Shown piece by piece: positions 52,038-61,252 of a DNA stretch of 64,000 bases (within the stretch, counting starts at the first letter, position 1; every line of letters begins with the position of its first letter). The translations under genes were made by a program, and so were the position numbers. Below the pieces are notes generated by a model. The model was not told the origin of the DNA. It did no database searches and saw only the letters and a program-made list of their open reading frames with translations. This stretch comes from Fundidesulfovibrio magnetotacticus (GTDB lineage Bacteria > Desulfobacterota > Desulfovibrionia > Desulfovibrionales > Desulfovibrionaceae), in NCBI RefSeq assembly GCF_013019105.1, contig NZ_BLTE01000006.1, positions 62,001 through 126,000 on the forward strand, read 5' to 3'.

Positions 52038-53212
52038 GCTCCCCCCGAGAGGGCCTTCTTGATGCCCCGCATGGCCTGGTTGATGCGGTGGCGGTTCTCC
52101 ACGAGGGCGAAGCGCACGTGGTCGTCGCCGAAGTGTCCGAAGCCCAGGCCCGGGGAGACGGCCACGTGGGCCTCCTTGAGCAGGAACTTGGAGAAGTCCA
52201 CGGAGCCCATGGCCTTGAACTCGTCGGGGATCTCGGCCCAGACGAACATGGTGGCCTTGGGGGGCGGCACGTGCCAGCCCGCGCGGGTGAGCCCTTCGAT
52301 GAGGGCGTCGCGGCGGTCGCGGTGCACCTCGCAGATTTCGGAAACGCAGTCCTGGGGGCCGTTCAGGGCCACGGTGGCGGCGATCTGGATGGGCTGGAAG
52401 ATGCCGTAGTCCAGGTAGCTCTTGATGCGCGTGAGGGCGTGCACCATGTCGCGGTTGCCGCAGCAGAAGCCCACGCGCCACCCGGCCATGGAATAGCTCT
52501 TGGTGAGCGAGAAGAATTCCACGCCCACGTCCTTGGCGCCCTTGGCCTGGAGGAAGCTGGGGGCCACGTAGCCGTCGTAGCAGAGGTCGGCGTAGGCCAG
52601 GTCGTGGATCACGAGCATGTTGTGCTCTTTGGCGAAGTCCACGATCTTCTCGAAGAAGGAGATGTCCACCACCTCGGTGGTGGGGTTCTGCGGGTAGTTG
52701 ATGATCAGGAGCTTGGGCTGGGGCCAGGTCTGGCGCGTGGCGGTGAAGAGGTCCGCGAAGAAGTCGCGTCCCTTGCCGATGGGGATGCGGCGCACGTCGG
52801 CCCCGGCGATGATGGAGGCGTAGGGGTGGATGGGGTAGGCCGGATCGGTGGCGAAGACCACGTCGCCCGGCTGGAGCATCACCAGGGCCAGGTGGGCCAG
52901 GCCTTCCTTGGCGCCCATGGTGACCACCACCTCGGAATCCGCGTCCAGTTCGACCCCGAAGCGGCGCAGGTACCAGTTGGCTGCGGCGAGGCGCAGGCCG
53001 GGGATGCCGCGCGATGCGGAATAGCGGTGGTTGACGGCCTTCTGGGAGGCTTCCACGAGCTTGTCCACGATGTGCTTGGGGGTGGGCAGGTCGGGATTGC
53101 CCATGCCGAGGTCCACGATGTCCACGCCCTGGCGGCGCATCTGCATCTTGAGTTCGTTGACCACGGCAAAGACGTAGGGTGGCAGGCGTTCCATGCGCGC
53201 GAACTTGTGCAT
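52034..53212 (-). CDS. PLP-dependent aminotransferase (AlaC/AspC-type, class I)
   Basis: 392 residues from ATG 53212 (AAGGAG upstream). Class I fold: [71 protein letters not shown] and the PLP Lys in [17 protein letters not shown]. It is close to the alanine/LL-diaminopimelate-type transaminases seen in anaerobes. It directly precedes and overlaps homoserine dehydrogenase, which points to aspartate-family or alanine metabolism, but the exact substrate is not readable. Confidence 0.92.
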   Translation of the reverse strand: MHKFARMERLPPYVFAVVNELKMQMRRQGVDIVDLGMGNPDLPTPKHIVDKLVEASQKAVNHRYSASRGIPGLRLAAANWYLRRFGVELDADSEVVVTMGAKEGLAHLALVMLQPGDVVFATDPAYPIHPYASIIAGADVRRIPIGKGRDFFADLFTATRQTWPQPKLLIINYPQNPTTEVVDISFFEKIVDFAKEHNMLVIHDLAYADLCYDGYVAPSFLQAKGAKDVGVEFFSLTKSYSMAGWRVGFCCGNRDMVHALTRIKSYLDYGIFQPIQIAATVALNGPQDCVSEICEVHRDRRDALIEGLTRAGWHVPPPKATMFVWAEIPDEFKAMGSVDFSKFLLKEAHVAVSPGLGFGHFGDDHVRFALVENRHRINQAMRGIKKALSGGA

Positions 53213-53339
53213 GGCCAAAGGCTCCTTCTGTGGCGGAGGGTGAATGAATCCTCCTTGTGTACCGGCGGGCGGCCCGGCTGTCAAAGACTGGAATGAAACC
53301 TTGACCGGGGGGCCGCGCGCGGCTATGAGGTCTCTTCGC

Positions 53340-53433
53340 GGAGAGGTGGCCGAGCTGGCCGAAGGCGCTCCCCTGCTAAGGGAGTATACTGGCAAAACCG
53401 GTATCGCGGGTTCAAATCCCGCCCTCTCCGCCA
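53340..53433 (+). tRNA. tRNA-Ser (anticodon GCU)
   Basis: Acceptor stem GGAGAGG/CCTCTCC, anticodon loop with GCT in CCCTGCTAAGGG, a long variable arm and TTCAAATCC in the T loop. The encoded 3' end is CCA. It marks the left edge of an island of foreign DNA. Confidence 0.95.
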
Positions 53434-53466
53434 GCCCTTACAGCACGAGGCTTCCCAGCCTTCTGG

Positions 53467-53508
53467 CCCCGGCCTAGGACACGGATTCCTGGCCGGGGTT
53501 TTGATTTT
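53467..53508 (+). terminator. Terminator after tRNA-Ser
   Basis: CCCCGGCC pairs with GGCCGGGG over a 16-base loop, followed by TTTTGATTTT. Confidence 0.75.
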
Positions 53509-53558
53509 GTCGCACTTCTGGCCGTACACTCCCACCCGTTCTACTGGGCTCCGTTCAT

Positions 53559-53846
53559 TCAGATGGGTAACTGGCACAGGGAGCAGTGGTCGATGGCGAA
53601 ATATATCGAAGCGTTGCCTTCCGAAAGGGTCATGGTCGTGGCCATGCCAGTGCCCCACATCTCGTCACGCGCCCGGTTCCATCGGCGATGTTCATTCCGG
53701 CCGGGATCGCCCTGACGGTTTTCCTGGACCTCGGGGCCTTTCGTCTGCAACTGGGACAGGGTGGCGCTGCTGGACGTCCGCGCCCCCCTGCAGTGCCAGG
53801 AGTGACGGGCCAGAACCAGGCCGGACTGGGCCGTCTGAGTATCCAT
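53559..53846 (-). pseudogene. Integrase/transposase remnant (rve core)
   Basis: A minus-strand frame of 95 codons without a family N-terminus reads NRARDEMWGTGMATTMTL, then EGNASIYFAIDHCS. This matches the start of the IS3/IS481-type integrase core (RPxxxWGTDMT, then VAVDHCS), with the catalytic Asp-containing WGTD changed to WGTG. It stops soon afterwards and the upstream part is frame-shifted. It is therefore a short decayed insertion-sequence fragment. Confidence 0.6.
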
Positions 53847-53865
53847 GGCGGATTCGTTCTTGTGG

Positions 53866-56058
53866 CTAGATCTTTGGGAAAAGCGCCTCGACTAGGCAAA
53901 TGGGTGATGATCCAGGAATTTCGGCGGCAATTTGCATCCTCAGTTCCTGCATGGCACGAATGCTCGGCGTTGCAACCAGAATCTGTGCGCCATCCAGTTC
54001 TCCCGCCTCCATCGGGAGGAGGATGGGGGCCTTGCCATGGTAGAGACCGCGACCGCCCTTGGCATTGTCAATGAATGCCAGGACATCTAGACCAAGTTCT
54101 TCGAGGTTTTCAGCCACGCTGATCGCATACCGGCCGGCTGGCGCCAGGACGATGCGGTCGCCGGACTTCAGGCCGCAAGCCCCACCGAGCGCGTGCGCCG
54201 CGAACCCGGGATCGACGGGAAGTAGCTGAAGAGTTCCAGTTTGTGCCGAATAAAGGCAGGAGATTCTTTGCATCCATTCCGGGGGCAGCAGATCCAGGAT
54301 TGTTTCCTCAGGGATACCGCGGGATGATAACATCTTTCTGGTCCATGGGACTGCATCAGCAAGAAGTATAACGTCATATTTAAGCTTACCGAGGTCACCA
54401 ATAGAAACTATCGGATTTTCAAAGTAGTAATGATCTTTGGTCGGGCCATCGACGTGACAAACATATTGGCCCTGTTCAACACCAAAAAGGTTGTGGGTTC
54501 GCAATATACGAGCGTTCTCACCCCTTCCATACACAACGATATTCTTGTCACGCAGAACAGCGGAAAGCATTTCGGCTTGGCGAGATAGTGGGCTGTACTG
54601 AAAATAATTCACTGATGCAATCATTCTACACTGGCTACAAAAAGCCTTTACCAGGGGGAACGGCGAAAGAGGAACTTTGACTTGTGAAGCGCAGAAGGGG
54701 CATTCTCCTGAACCAGTGTCCGGGTCGAAGTTCTGGAGTGTAAATTTTTCAAGGTAATGAGTATTTATCCGGCGCATTTGTTGCATGACAACGGAATAGA
54801 GACGTGAGTCATCGACTTCACTGACATTAATCCTGTCGTAGTTTTTTGTTTTCCCATAAAGCAGCCCATTGTGTAGTCCTTGCTCGCACTGTAACTCTTC
54901 CAAATTGGAAAGGTATGCAACTTCATCAGAAATCAGTCCCCGCCGTAGGGCCCGCTGATAAATAGCTGTCCCCGGGTACGCGGTAACCATGCTAAAAAAT
55001 GTGCAGTACAAATCGTTTTCGATAATAAAGTCGGCCGTTCCTTGTATATGCTTCTCGGTTTCACCCTCAGATCCGAACATGATCGCGCCTGTCGTCAAAA
55101 TCCCAGCCAAATTCGCTGCTTTGTAGAATTCCAATACCATCTTGGTGGTAATCCCTTTCCGCATTCTCTTGAGAATATCGTCATTCCCGCTCTCAATACC
55201 CATAAACACATGGACGCAGCCTGCATCCTTCAAAACTTGCAGAATTTGCAAGTCAATGTTCCCTTTAAGACAGCAATTCCACGGCTTACCTATTCCACTC
55301 AGCTTGTATGCCTCGCAGAATTCGACAGCTTGATCGAGTCGCACGAAGGATGTCTCGTTCATCAAAGAGAAACCCCACATATGAGGATAGGCTTCGACAG
55401 CCTTTTGCATCTCCAAAATTACCAGCTCGGTTTTTCTGGCGGTAAAACCGTGGTACAAAGGAAAGCAGAATGTACAATTCCCGATGCAGCCCCTGGCATG
55501 ATATATTGGATAGTCCAGATTGTGATTGGCCGATGCGGACCCGAAATGTCTTTCCACATGGACTTCTGTCCATTCCGGGGAGACGTCATACTTTGAGATA
55601 TCTAATCGCCTGACATGGCGGTTTGCCATGATGACCCCATCCGAGTTTCTCCAGGCTAATCCCGGGAGGTCGGTCACATCCTCTTGCCTGTCGAGCCGCG
55701 TCAGGAACTCAGCAAACCTTTTTTCGGCTTCGCCTAGGAAAATATAATCCACGCCGAATTGAGAAAAGATCAATTCAAGCTGAATGCAGCTTGTGACTGG
55801 TCCACCCAATATTAGTGGAGTATCACTCAAGCCTTTCACTTTGGCGAAGAACTCATGAAAGAACTTCCACGAACCGACCATCCCGCCTGACCCTATGCAG
55901 AGGTACTCCCCGGCTCGGATTGCTTCTTCCGGCAGAGGGGTGAATTCAAGGTCTATGTATTCATAGGGGATGTGATGCTTTTTTAGGTCTGCCAGCACAT
56001 AGGCGATGCCGACGGGAGGACCTGAAAGCTTCGGAGAAGCAATAAGCACTTTTTTCAA
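53866..56058 (-). CDS. B12-binding-type radical SAM protein with C-terminal nucleotide-binding-like domains
   Basis: 730 residues. Residues ~1-145 form a cobalamin-binding-like domain (KKVLIASPKLSGPPVGIAYVLADL, LILGGPVTSCI). The radical SAM core (~180-400) has the cluster motif C191-x3-C195-x2-C198 (CIGNCTFC). At ~455-480 there is a zinc ribbon with two CxxC pairs (CPFC, CSQC). Two Rossmann-like segments follow: KNIVVYGRGENARIL and DRIVLAPAGRYAISVAENLEELG, the latter with DNAKGG and ILVATPS. No named family recognised. It is visibly AT-richer than the genome and stands alone between tRNA genes and a transposase relic. It may modify a peptide or sugar; the reaction is unknown. Confidence 0.8.
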   Translation of the reverse strand: MKKVLIASPKLSGPPVGIAYVLADLKKHHIPYEYIDLEFTPLPEEAIRAGEYLCIGSGGMVGSWKFFHEFFAKVKGLSDTPLILGGPVTSCIQLELIFSQFGVDYIFLGEAEKRFAEFLTRLDRQEDVTDLPGLAWRNSDGVIMANRHVRRLDISKYDVSPEWTEVHVERHFGSASANHNLDYPIYHARGCIGNCTFCFPLYHGFTARKTELVILEMQKAVEAYPHMWGFSLMNETSFVRLDQAVEFCEAYKLSGIGKPWNCCLKGNIDLQILQVLKDAGCVHVFMGIESGNDDILKRMRKGITTKMVLEFYKAANLAGILTTGAIMFGSEGETEKHIQGTADFIIENDLYCTFFSMVTAYPGTAIYQRALRRGLISDEVAYLSNLEELQCEQGLHNGLLYGKTKNYDRINVSEVDDSRLYSVVMQQMRRINTHYLEKFTLQNFDPDTGSGECPFCASQVKVPLSPFPLVKAFCSQCRMIASVNYFQYSPLSRQAEMLSAVLRDKNIVVYGRGENARILRTHNLFGVEQGQYVCHVDGPTKDHYYFENPIVSIGDLGKLKYDVILLADAVPWTRKMLSSRGIPEETILDLLPPEWMQRISCLYSAQTGTLQLLPVDPGFAAHALGGACGLKSGDRIVLAPAGRYAISVAENLEELGLDVLAFIDNAKGGRGLYHGKAPILLPMEAGELDGAQILVATPSIRAMQELRMQIAAEIPGSSPICLVEALFPKI

Positions 56059-56743
56059 AATTTTACCCTCTTGATGAGGTTAATGGATAGAATAACGTGG
56101 AGATTCTCGCTGGCCCGTGCATGTCTCGCACCGCCAAGCATCCATGGGCTTGCCACCCTCGACTTGGGGCGATCATGTCGCCTGCGTATGCCACAAAAAG
56201 TTCATGCAATTATCATGTCAAAAGATTCAGCTTATTTAATTTTTTGTGTCCCAAAGCCCGGTAGAGTCTCAGTTTGTGGTGTAAGAGCCTGCCGCCTGCG
56301 AGAGGGGGGCTGCGGCAGGCAGCCGTTCTTCCGAAGGGTTTTGTCACCAAAACAAGCCCTAACAGGTCGTTGAGGAATTCCTCTCATTAATCAAATCAGG
56401 ACATGCCACCGCCTCGTTGGCTACTCTGTGAGTGTCTAACCACTGACTCACTACTTGCGCAACCACTGGCTCCAAAGCCTTGTTGGCGGCACACCCCGTA
56501 CCTCATGTCTCATTCGGTAATGGAGGGTGTATGGAGATTTTGCAGGATGGTGCCTGAAGGGCTTGGGTAATCAGGAGTTGACACTCTTCCAGGTCATACA
56601 CCTTCATACATTGTGATTACAGCGGCTTAAACAGTTCTATCCAACATCGCGGTCAACCCAAGGTTCACCGGGAGGTTGACCACCATAGAAAAAGGGCCAG
56701 TCAACTTTGTCAGTTAACCGGCCCTTTTTCTTGGGGAAATTTA
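56059..56743. other. AT-richer intergenic region, island right part
   Basis: About 685 bases without a gene. It has an inverted repeat GCCTGCCGC/GCGGCAGGC (56287-56320), a GAGGAATTCCTC palindrome (56372-56383), an inverted GGTCAAC/GTTGACC pair (56651-56681), and the tRNA-Pro terminator. Possible footprint of a lost mobile element; nothing else recognised. Confidence 0.5.
56689..56730 (-). terminator. Terminator of tRNA-Pro
   Basis: AAAAAGGGCC pairs with GGCCCTTTTT across a 22-base loop; on the minus strand a T-run follows the tRNA by 14 bases. Confidence 0.75.
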
Positions 56744-56820
56744 TGGTCGGGATGAGAGGATTTGAACCTCCGACCCCCTGAACCCCATTCAGGTGCGCTC
56801 CCAGACTGCGCTACATCCCG
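56744..56820 (-). tRNA. tRNA-Pro (anticodon GGG)
   Basis: On the minus strand: CGGGATG acceptor stem, loop with GGG in CCTGAATGGGGTTCAGG, T loop GGTTCAAATCC, encoded CCA. 77 bases. It bounds the island on the right. Confidence 0.95.
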
Positions 56821-56978
56821 ACGCGAAGAAGGAGTCTTTAGCCTTGCAGCGACACAGTGTCAACGAAGAATCGCGAGGAAGCACGTTTTTCTTGCCCGGG
56901 CTGGCGCAGAGCCCCTTTCCGGGTTACGCTGGGTTTGACCGGGCATCGGCCCCGGGCAACCGTCACGCGAGGTTCCGC

Positions 56979-58511
56979 ATGCTCCATCCCGACGATCCCG
57001 TCCTGGTCACCGGCGCCACGGGCTACGTGGGCGGCCGCCTGGTCCCCCTGCTCCTGGTGCGCGGACGCCGCGTTCGCCCCGCGGCCCGCTCCCTGGACAA
57101 GCTCGCCTGCCGCCCCTGGGCCGCCCATCCGCGCTGCGAGCCCGTCCAGGCGGACATGCTCGACGCCGCATCCCTGGACAAGGCCCTCTTGGGCTGCCGC
57201 GCCGCCTACTACCTCGTCCACTCCATGGGCTCCGCGGGCAGGGACTTCGCCCAAGCCGACGAGCGCTCCGCCCTCAACTTCGGCGAGGCCTGCGCCCGGG
57301 CGGGCGTGGAACGCATCGTCTACCTGGGCGGCCTGGGCGACGACAACGCCGAACTGAGCCACCACCTGCGCTCCCGGCACCGCACCGCCCACAACCTGGC
57401 CCGGGCGGGCGTGCCCGTCACCCACCTGCGCGCCGCCGCCATCCTGGGCGCGGGCAGCGCCTCCTACGAGATCCTGCGCTCCCTGGTGGAGCGCCTGCCC
57501 GTGATGATCACCCCGCGTTGGGTGCACACGCGCTGCCAGCCCATCTCCGTGCGCGACGTGCTCGACTACCTGGCCGCCTGCCTGGAACACCCCGAAACCG
57601 CAGGGCAGACCTACGACATCGGAGGCCCCGATGTGCTCACCTACGAGGACCTCTTCCAACTCTACGCCCAGGTGGCGGGGCTGCCCCGGCGGATCATCGT
57701 GCCCGTGCCCCTGCTCACGCCCAGGCTCTCGGCCCATTGGGTGCGCTTCGTCACGCCCGTGCCCGCCTCGGTGGCCCGCCCGCTCATCGAGGGACTGCGC
57801 AACGAGGTGGTCTGCCGCGACGACCGCATCCGCCGGATCATCCCCCTGGACCTCCAGGGCTGCCGCGAGACCTTCCAGGCCGCACGCCGCGAACTCAAGG
57901 ACCGCCTCGTGCCCACCTGCTGGAGCGATGCGGGCCAGGTGCGCGCCCCGGAGTGGCTGGTGTGCGGCGACGCGCCCTACGCGGGGGGCGAGGTGCTGGA
58001 GATGGCCTTCCGTGCGCTCCTGGACGCTCCGCCGGAGCGCGTGTGGCCCGCCGTGGAGTCCATCGGCGGGGAGCGCGGCTGGTACTTCGCGGACGTGCTC
58101 TGGAAGCTCCGGGGCCTGGTGGACCGCCTCATGGGCGGCGTGGGTCTGGCCCCCGGCAGGCGCGACCCCGAGCGCCTTTTCGCGGGGGACTGTCTGGACT
58201 GCTGGCGCGTGCACGCCTGCGAGCCCCCGGCCCGGCTGGTGCTCCTGGCGGCCATGAAGTCCCCGGGCGAGGCGGCCCTGGAAATCACCCTGGCCCCGCG
58301 CGCACAGGGACGCGCGGAGCTCCTGCTGCGCGCCCGCTTCCAGCCCAGGGGCCTGGCCGGACAGATCTACTGGTGGGCGCTGTGGCTGCCGCACCTCGCG
58401 CTCTTCCGCGGGCTGCTCCGGGGCCTGGCCCGGGCCGCCGGGGCGCGCGTGCTGGAGGGGCCGTCGCTGGCCCCGCCCGCGAACGGCCAGGGCTGCGCCG
58501 TGCGGCGCTGA
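56979..58511 (+). CDS. SDR-family oxidoreductase fused to DUF2867 domain
   Basis: 510 residues from ATG 56979. Residues ~1-300 are an extended NAD(P)-binding domain: [51 protein letters not shown] and DIGGPDVLTYEDLFQLYA. Residues ~320-500 are DUF2867 (WPAVESIGGERGWYFADVLWKLRGLVDRLMGG, then FRGLLRGLARAA). This fusion is widespread in bacteria, and its substrate is unknown. It stands alone on the plus strand next to tRNA-Pro. Confidence 0.92.
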   Translation: MLHPDDPVLVTGATGYVGGRLVPLLLVRGRRVRPAARSLDKLACRPWAAHPRCEPVQADMLDAASLDKALLGCRAAYYLVHSMGSAGRDFAQADERSALNFGEACARAGVERIVYLGGLGDDNAELSHHLRSRHRTAHNLARAGVPVTHLRAAAILGAGSASYEILRSLVERLPVMITPRWVHTRCQPISVRDVLDYLAACLEHPETAGQTYDIGGPDVLTYEDLFQLYAQVAGLPRRIIVPVPLLTPRLSAHWVRFVTPVPASVARPLIEGLRNEVVCRDDRIRRIIPLDLQGCRETFQAARRELKDRLVPTCWSDAGQVRAPEWLVCGDAPYAGGEVLEMAFRALLDAPPERVWPAVESIGGERGWYFADVLWKLRGLVDRLMGGVGLAPGRRDPERLFAGDCLDCWRVHACEPPARLVLLAAMKSPGEAALEITLAPRAQGRAELLLRARFQPRGLAGQIYWWALWLPHLALFRGLLRGLARAAGARVLEGPSLAPPANGQGCAVRR

Positions 58512-58608
58512 ACGCACAAGGCCGACGCTCGCGCGTCGGCCTTTGCCTGATGTCGCGTCTCAATGACGTGCGCCCGGGCCGCCCGGGCGTCGTCCGCCCG
58601 CAGCCCTC

Positions 58609-59631
58609 CTACGGGGCCTTGGAGAGAATGTCCGCCGAGACCTCCCGGGCGCTGGCCGTGCCCGTGAGGAGCATGGCCGAGAGAAGCTCCGAGCGCACTT
58701 TGCCCAGCCATGCGGCCACGCCCTCGGCCCCGCCGCCGAAGGCGGCCACGGCCAGGGGCCTGCCAACCAGCACGGCGTCGGCCCCCAGGGCCAGCAGCTT
58801 CAGCACGTCCGCGCCGGAACGCACGCCTCCGTCGGCCAGGATGGCCACGCGGCCCTTCACGCGGGCGGCGATCTCGGGAAGCACCTCGGCCGCGCCGGGG
58901 GTGTGGTCCAGCACGCGCCCGCCGTGGTTGGAGACCACGATGGCCGCCGCGCCAGCGCCCACGGCCAACTGGGCCTCGTCGGGGGTCATCACGCCCTTGA
59001 TCACGAAGGGAAGCCGCGTGGAGGCGGTGATTTCCTTGATCTCAACGAAGGTCTTGGGGCTCACTGGCTGGCCCTTGAGGGCCATGGTGATGAGCCCCGC
59101 GCCGTCCACGTCCATGCCCACGGCCATGGCCCCGGCCTCTTCGGCGCGGCGCACCAGGGCCAGCACGGCCTCCTGGGCGCGCGGTTTGATGAAGGGCACG
59201 CCCTGACCGCCTCGGGCCGCGATGGAGCGCACGCCGCCCTCGTACATGGCCGGGTCCGCGCCGTCGCCGCAACAGCCCACGGTCCCGGCGGCCAGGGCAC
59301 CCGCGACGATCATCTCCGCGAAGGCGTCCTCGGCGATCTTGCCGCCCATGTTGTAGACCACGCCGGTCATGGGCGCGGCCAGCACGGGCATGGAGAGGGT
59401 CTTGCCGAAGAGTTCCACGGAGGTGTCTGCCTCCTTCACGGCGTGAATGGTGCGCAGGTTGAGCCGCCAGGCCGCCAGGGCCTCCAGGTTGGCCCCGAAG
59501 GCGCGCCCTGTTCCGGCCCCGCCCATGCCGGGCACTTCCCCGGCGCAGGCGCGTCCGTCGCAGACGGGGCAGACCCTGCAATAGCCCTTCATCGCCTCGC
59601 GGGCGGTCTTGCGCAGTTGGGCCATGTCCAT
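58609..59631 (-). CDS. FMN-dependent alpha-hydroxy-acid oxidizing protein
   Basis: 340 residues. The FMN-binding TIM-barrel of the glycolate oxidase/lactate dehydrogenase family: MPVLAAPMTGVVYNM, PFVIKGVMTPDEAQLAVGAGAAAIVVSNHGGR with the catalytic His, VAILADGGVRSGADVLKLLALGADAVLVGRPL. The first 35 residues have a Cys-rich stretch (CRVCPVCDGRACAG) not usual for the family. GGAGG lies before the ATG. It is the last gene after emrB on the same strand, 42 bases later, and may be co-transcribed. The substrate (lactate, glycolate or other) is not readable. Confidence 0.88.
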   Translation of the reverse strand: MDMAQLRKTAREAMKGYCRVCPVCDGRACAGEVPGMGGAGTGRAFGANLEALAAWRLNLRTIHAVKEADTSVELFGKTLSMPVLAAPMTGVVYNMGGKIAEDAFAEMIVAGALAAGTVGCCGDGADPAMYEGGVRSIAARGGQGVPFIKPRAQEAVLALVRRAEEAGAMAVGMDVDGAGLITMALKGQPVSPKTFVEIKEITASTRLPFVIKGVMTPDEAQLAVGAGAAAIVVSNHGGRVLDHTPGAAEVLPEIAARVKGRVAILADGGVRSGADVLKLLALGADAVLVGRPLAVAAFGGGAEGVAAWLGKVRSELLSAMLLTGTASAREVSADILSKAP

Positions 59632-59673
59632 GATGAGCCTCCAGATGTGCTTGGTTTGTTGGTTTGTCCGGTC

Positions 59674-61248
59674 TCAGTGCAGGGCCACGGAGCCGCCGCG
59701 CGCGGCCCGGCGGCGCATGAAGAGCGCCCCCGCCACGCACACGAGGCTCACCATGCCCAGAAGCCGGAAGCTGTCCAGATAGGCCAGGAGGGCCGACTGC
59801 TGCAAGAGCAGCTGCTCCAGCACCGCCAGGGCCTTCTGCTTGGCGGCCACGGGGTCGAACCCCTGGGTGAAGTAGGCCGTGAGGCCCTGGAAGAACTCGT
59901 TGAAGCGCGGGTTGGCGGGGGTCATGTGCCCGGCCAGGAGGGTCTGGTGGCTCTGGGAGCCACGCGCCACCATGGTGGTGACCACCGAGATGCCCACCCC
60001 GCCCCCGATGTTGCGCATCAGGTTGAACAGCCCCGAGGCCGTGCCCATGCGGTGCTGGGGCATGGAGGCCATGGAGAGCATGGTCAGGGGCACGAAGATG
60101 AAGCCCATGGAGAGCCCCATGATCACGTTGGGCCAGGCGATGTGCCCCTGGCTGATCTGCAGGTTGATGGTGGAGAAATAAAGCGAGGTGAGCCCCAGGA
60201 TGAGGAATCCCCCCGCGATGAGCTTGCGTGCATCCACGCGGTTGATGAGCCGGCTCACCAGCACCATGGAGACGATGGCCCCGATGCCCCGGGGGCTGAG
60301 GGCCAGGCCGCTGTCCAGGGCCGTGTAGCCCATGAGCGTCTGCAGGTAGAGGGGCTGGAGCGTGATGGTGGCGTAGAGCACCACGCCCAGGAGCGTCATC
60401 ATGCCCGTGCCGATGGCGAAGTTGGCGTCCTTGAAGACGCGCAGGTCCACGATGGGGTGCTCGGCCCGCAGCTCCCAGACGATGAAGGCGACCATGGAGA
60501 GCAAGGAGATCACGGAGAACCAGAGAATCCAGCCCGTCTCGAACCAGTTCTCCTGCTGGCCCTTGTCCAGCACGATCTGGAGGGTGGCCAGCCACAGGGC
60601 CATGATGGCGAAGCCCGTCACGTCCACGCCGCCCGCCTTGCGGCGCTGGGCCTCCAGGTAGGGCGGGTCCTCGATGAAGGTCCGGCACATGAGGAAGGCC
60701 GCGACGCCCACGGGGATGTTGATGGTGAACATCCAGCGCCAGGAGTAGTGGTCCGTGAGCCAGCCGCCCAGGGTGGGCCCCACGATGGGGGCCACCACCA
60801 CGCCCATGCCGAAGATGGCCATGGCCGTGCCGCGCTTCTCGGGCGGGGCGCTCTCCATGAGGATGGCCTGGGAAAGGGGCTGGAGCGCCCCCCCGGCCGC
60901 GCCCTGGACGATGCGCGCCAGGATGAGCATGGGCATGGACCCCACCGCCGCGCACCAGGCCGAGGCCAGGGTGAACAGGGCCACGCAGGCCAGCAGAAAG
61001 CGCCTGCGCCCGAAGCGTACCGAAAACCACCCCGTGAGCGGCAGCACGATGGCGTTGGCCACCAGGTAGCTGGTGAGCACCCAGGTGGCCTCCTCGTGGC
61101 TGGCCGAGAGGTTGCCCGCCATCTGGGGCAGGGCCACGTTGGCCATGGTGGTGTCGAGCACCTCCATGATGGTGGGCAGCATCACCGAGGGCGCGATCAC
61201 CCACAGGCTGGCCCGGGGCCTCCAGGGGGCGTGGTGCTGGGCGGGCAT
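59674..61248 (-). CDS. emrB: DHA2-family multidrug efflux permease (EmrB-like)
   Basis: 524 residues with 14 predicted membrane segments. MFS motifs of DHA2 drug:H+ antiporters: LDTTMANVALPQMAGNLSAS in the first helix, WFSVRFGRRRFLLACV as motif A, and SQAILMESAPPEKRGTAMAIFGMGVVVAPIVGPTLGGWL in motif C. It starts 4 bases after the emrA-like stop. With the periplasmic adaptor and an outer-membrane TolC-type channel (not in the window) it would form a tripartite pump. MarR control is probable. Confidence 0.95.
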   Translation of the reverse strand: MPAQHHAPWRPRASLWVIAPSVMLPTIMEVLDTTMANVALPQMAGNLSASHEEATWVLTSYLVANAIVLPLTGWFSVRFGRRRFLLACVALFTLASAWCAAVGSMPMLILARIVQGAAGGALQPLSQAILMESAPPEKRGTAMAIFGMGVVVAPIVGPTLGGWLTDHYSWRWMFTINIPVGVAAFLMCRTFIEDPPYLEAQRRKAGGVDVTGFAIMALWLATLQIVLDKGQQENWFETGWILWFSVISLLSMVAFIVWELRAEHPIVDLRVFKDANFAIGTGMMTLLGVVLYATITLQPLYLQTLMGYTALDSGLALSPRGIGAIVSMVLVSRLINRVDARKLIAGGFLILGLTSLYFSTINLQISQGHIAWPNVIMGLSMGFIFVPLTMLSMASMPQHRMGTASGLFNLMRNIGGGVGISVVTTMVARGSQSHQTLLAGHMTPANPRFNEFFQGLTAYFTQGFDPVAAKQKALAVLEQLLLQQSALLAYLDSFRLLGMVSLVCVAGALFMRRRAARGGSVALH

Positions 61249-61252
61249 GGCC

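Larger units (their letters stand above)
53434..53865. other. Intergenic region with terminator and transposase remnant
   Basis: It begins after tRNA-Ser and contains a terminator (53467-53508), then decayed transposase coding sequence on the minus strand up to the radical SAM gene stop. No intact gene. Confidence 0.6.

Noticed and set aside
56071-56373. 100-codon plus-strand frame right of the radical SAM gene
   Set aside because: No family character, no ribosome site and unusual residue use; treated as non-coding.
53340-56820. Attachment-site direct repeats flanking the island
   Set aside because: Apart from the T-loop sequence shared by all tRNAs, no repeat of the tRNA-Ser 3' end was seen further right.
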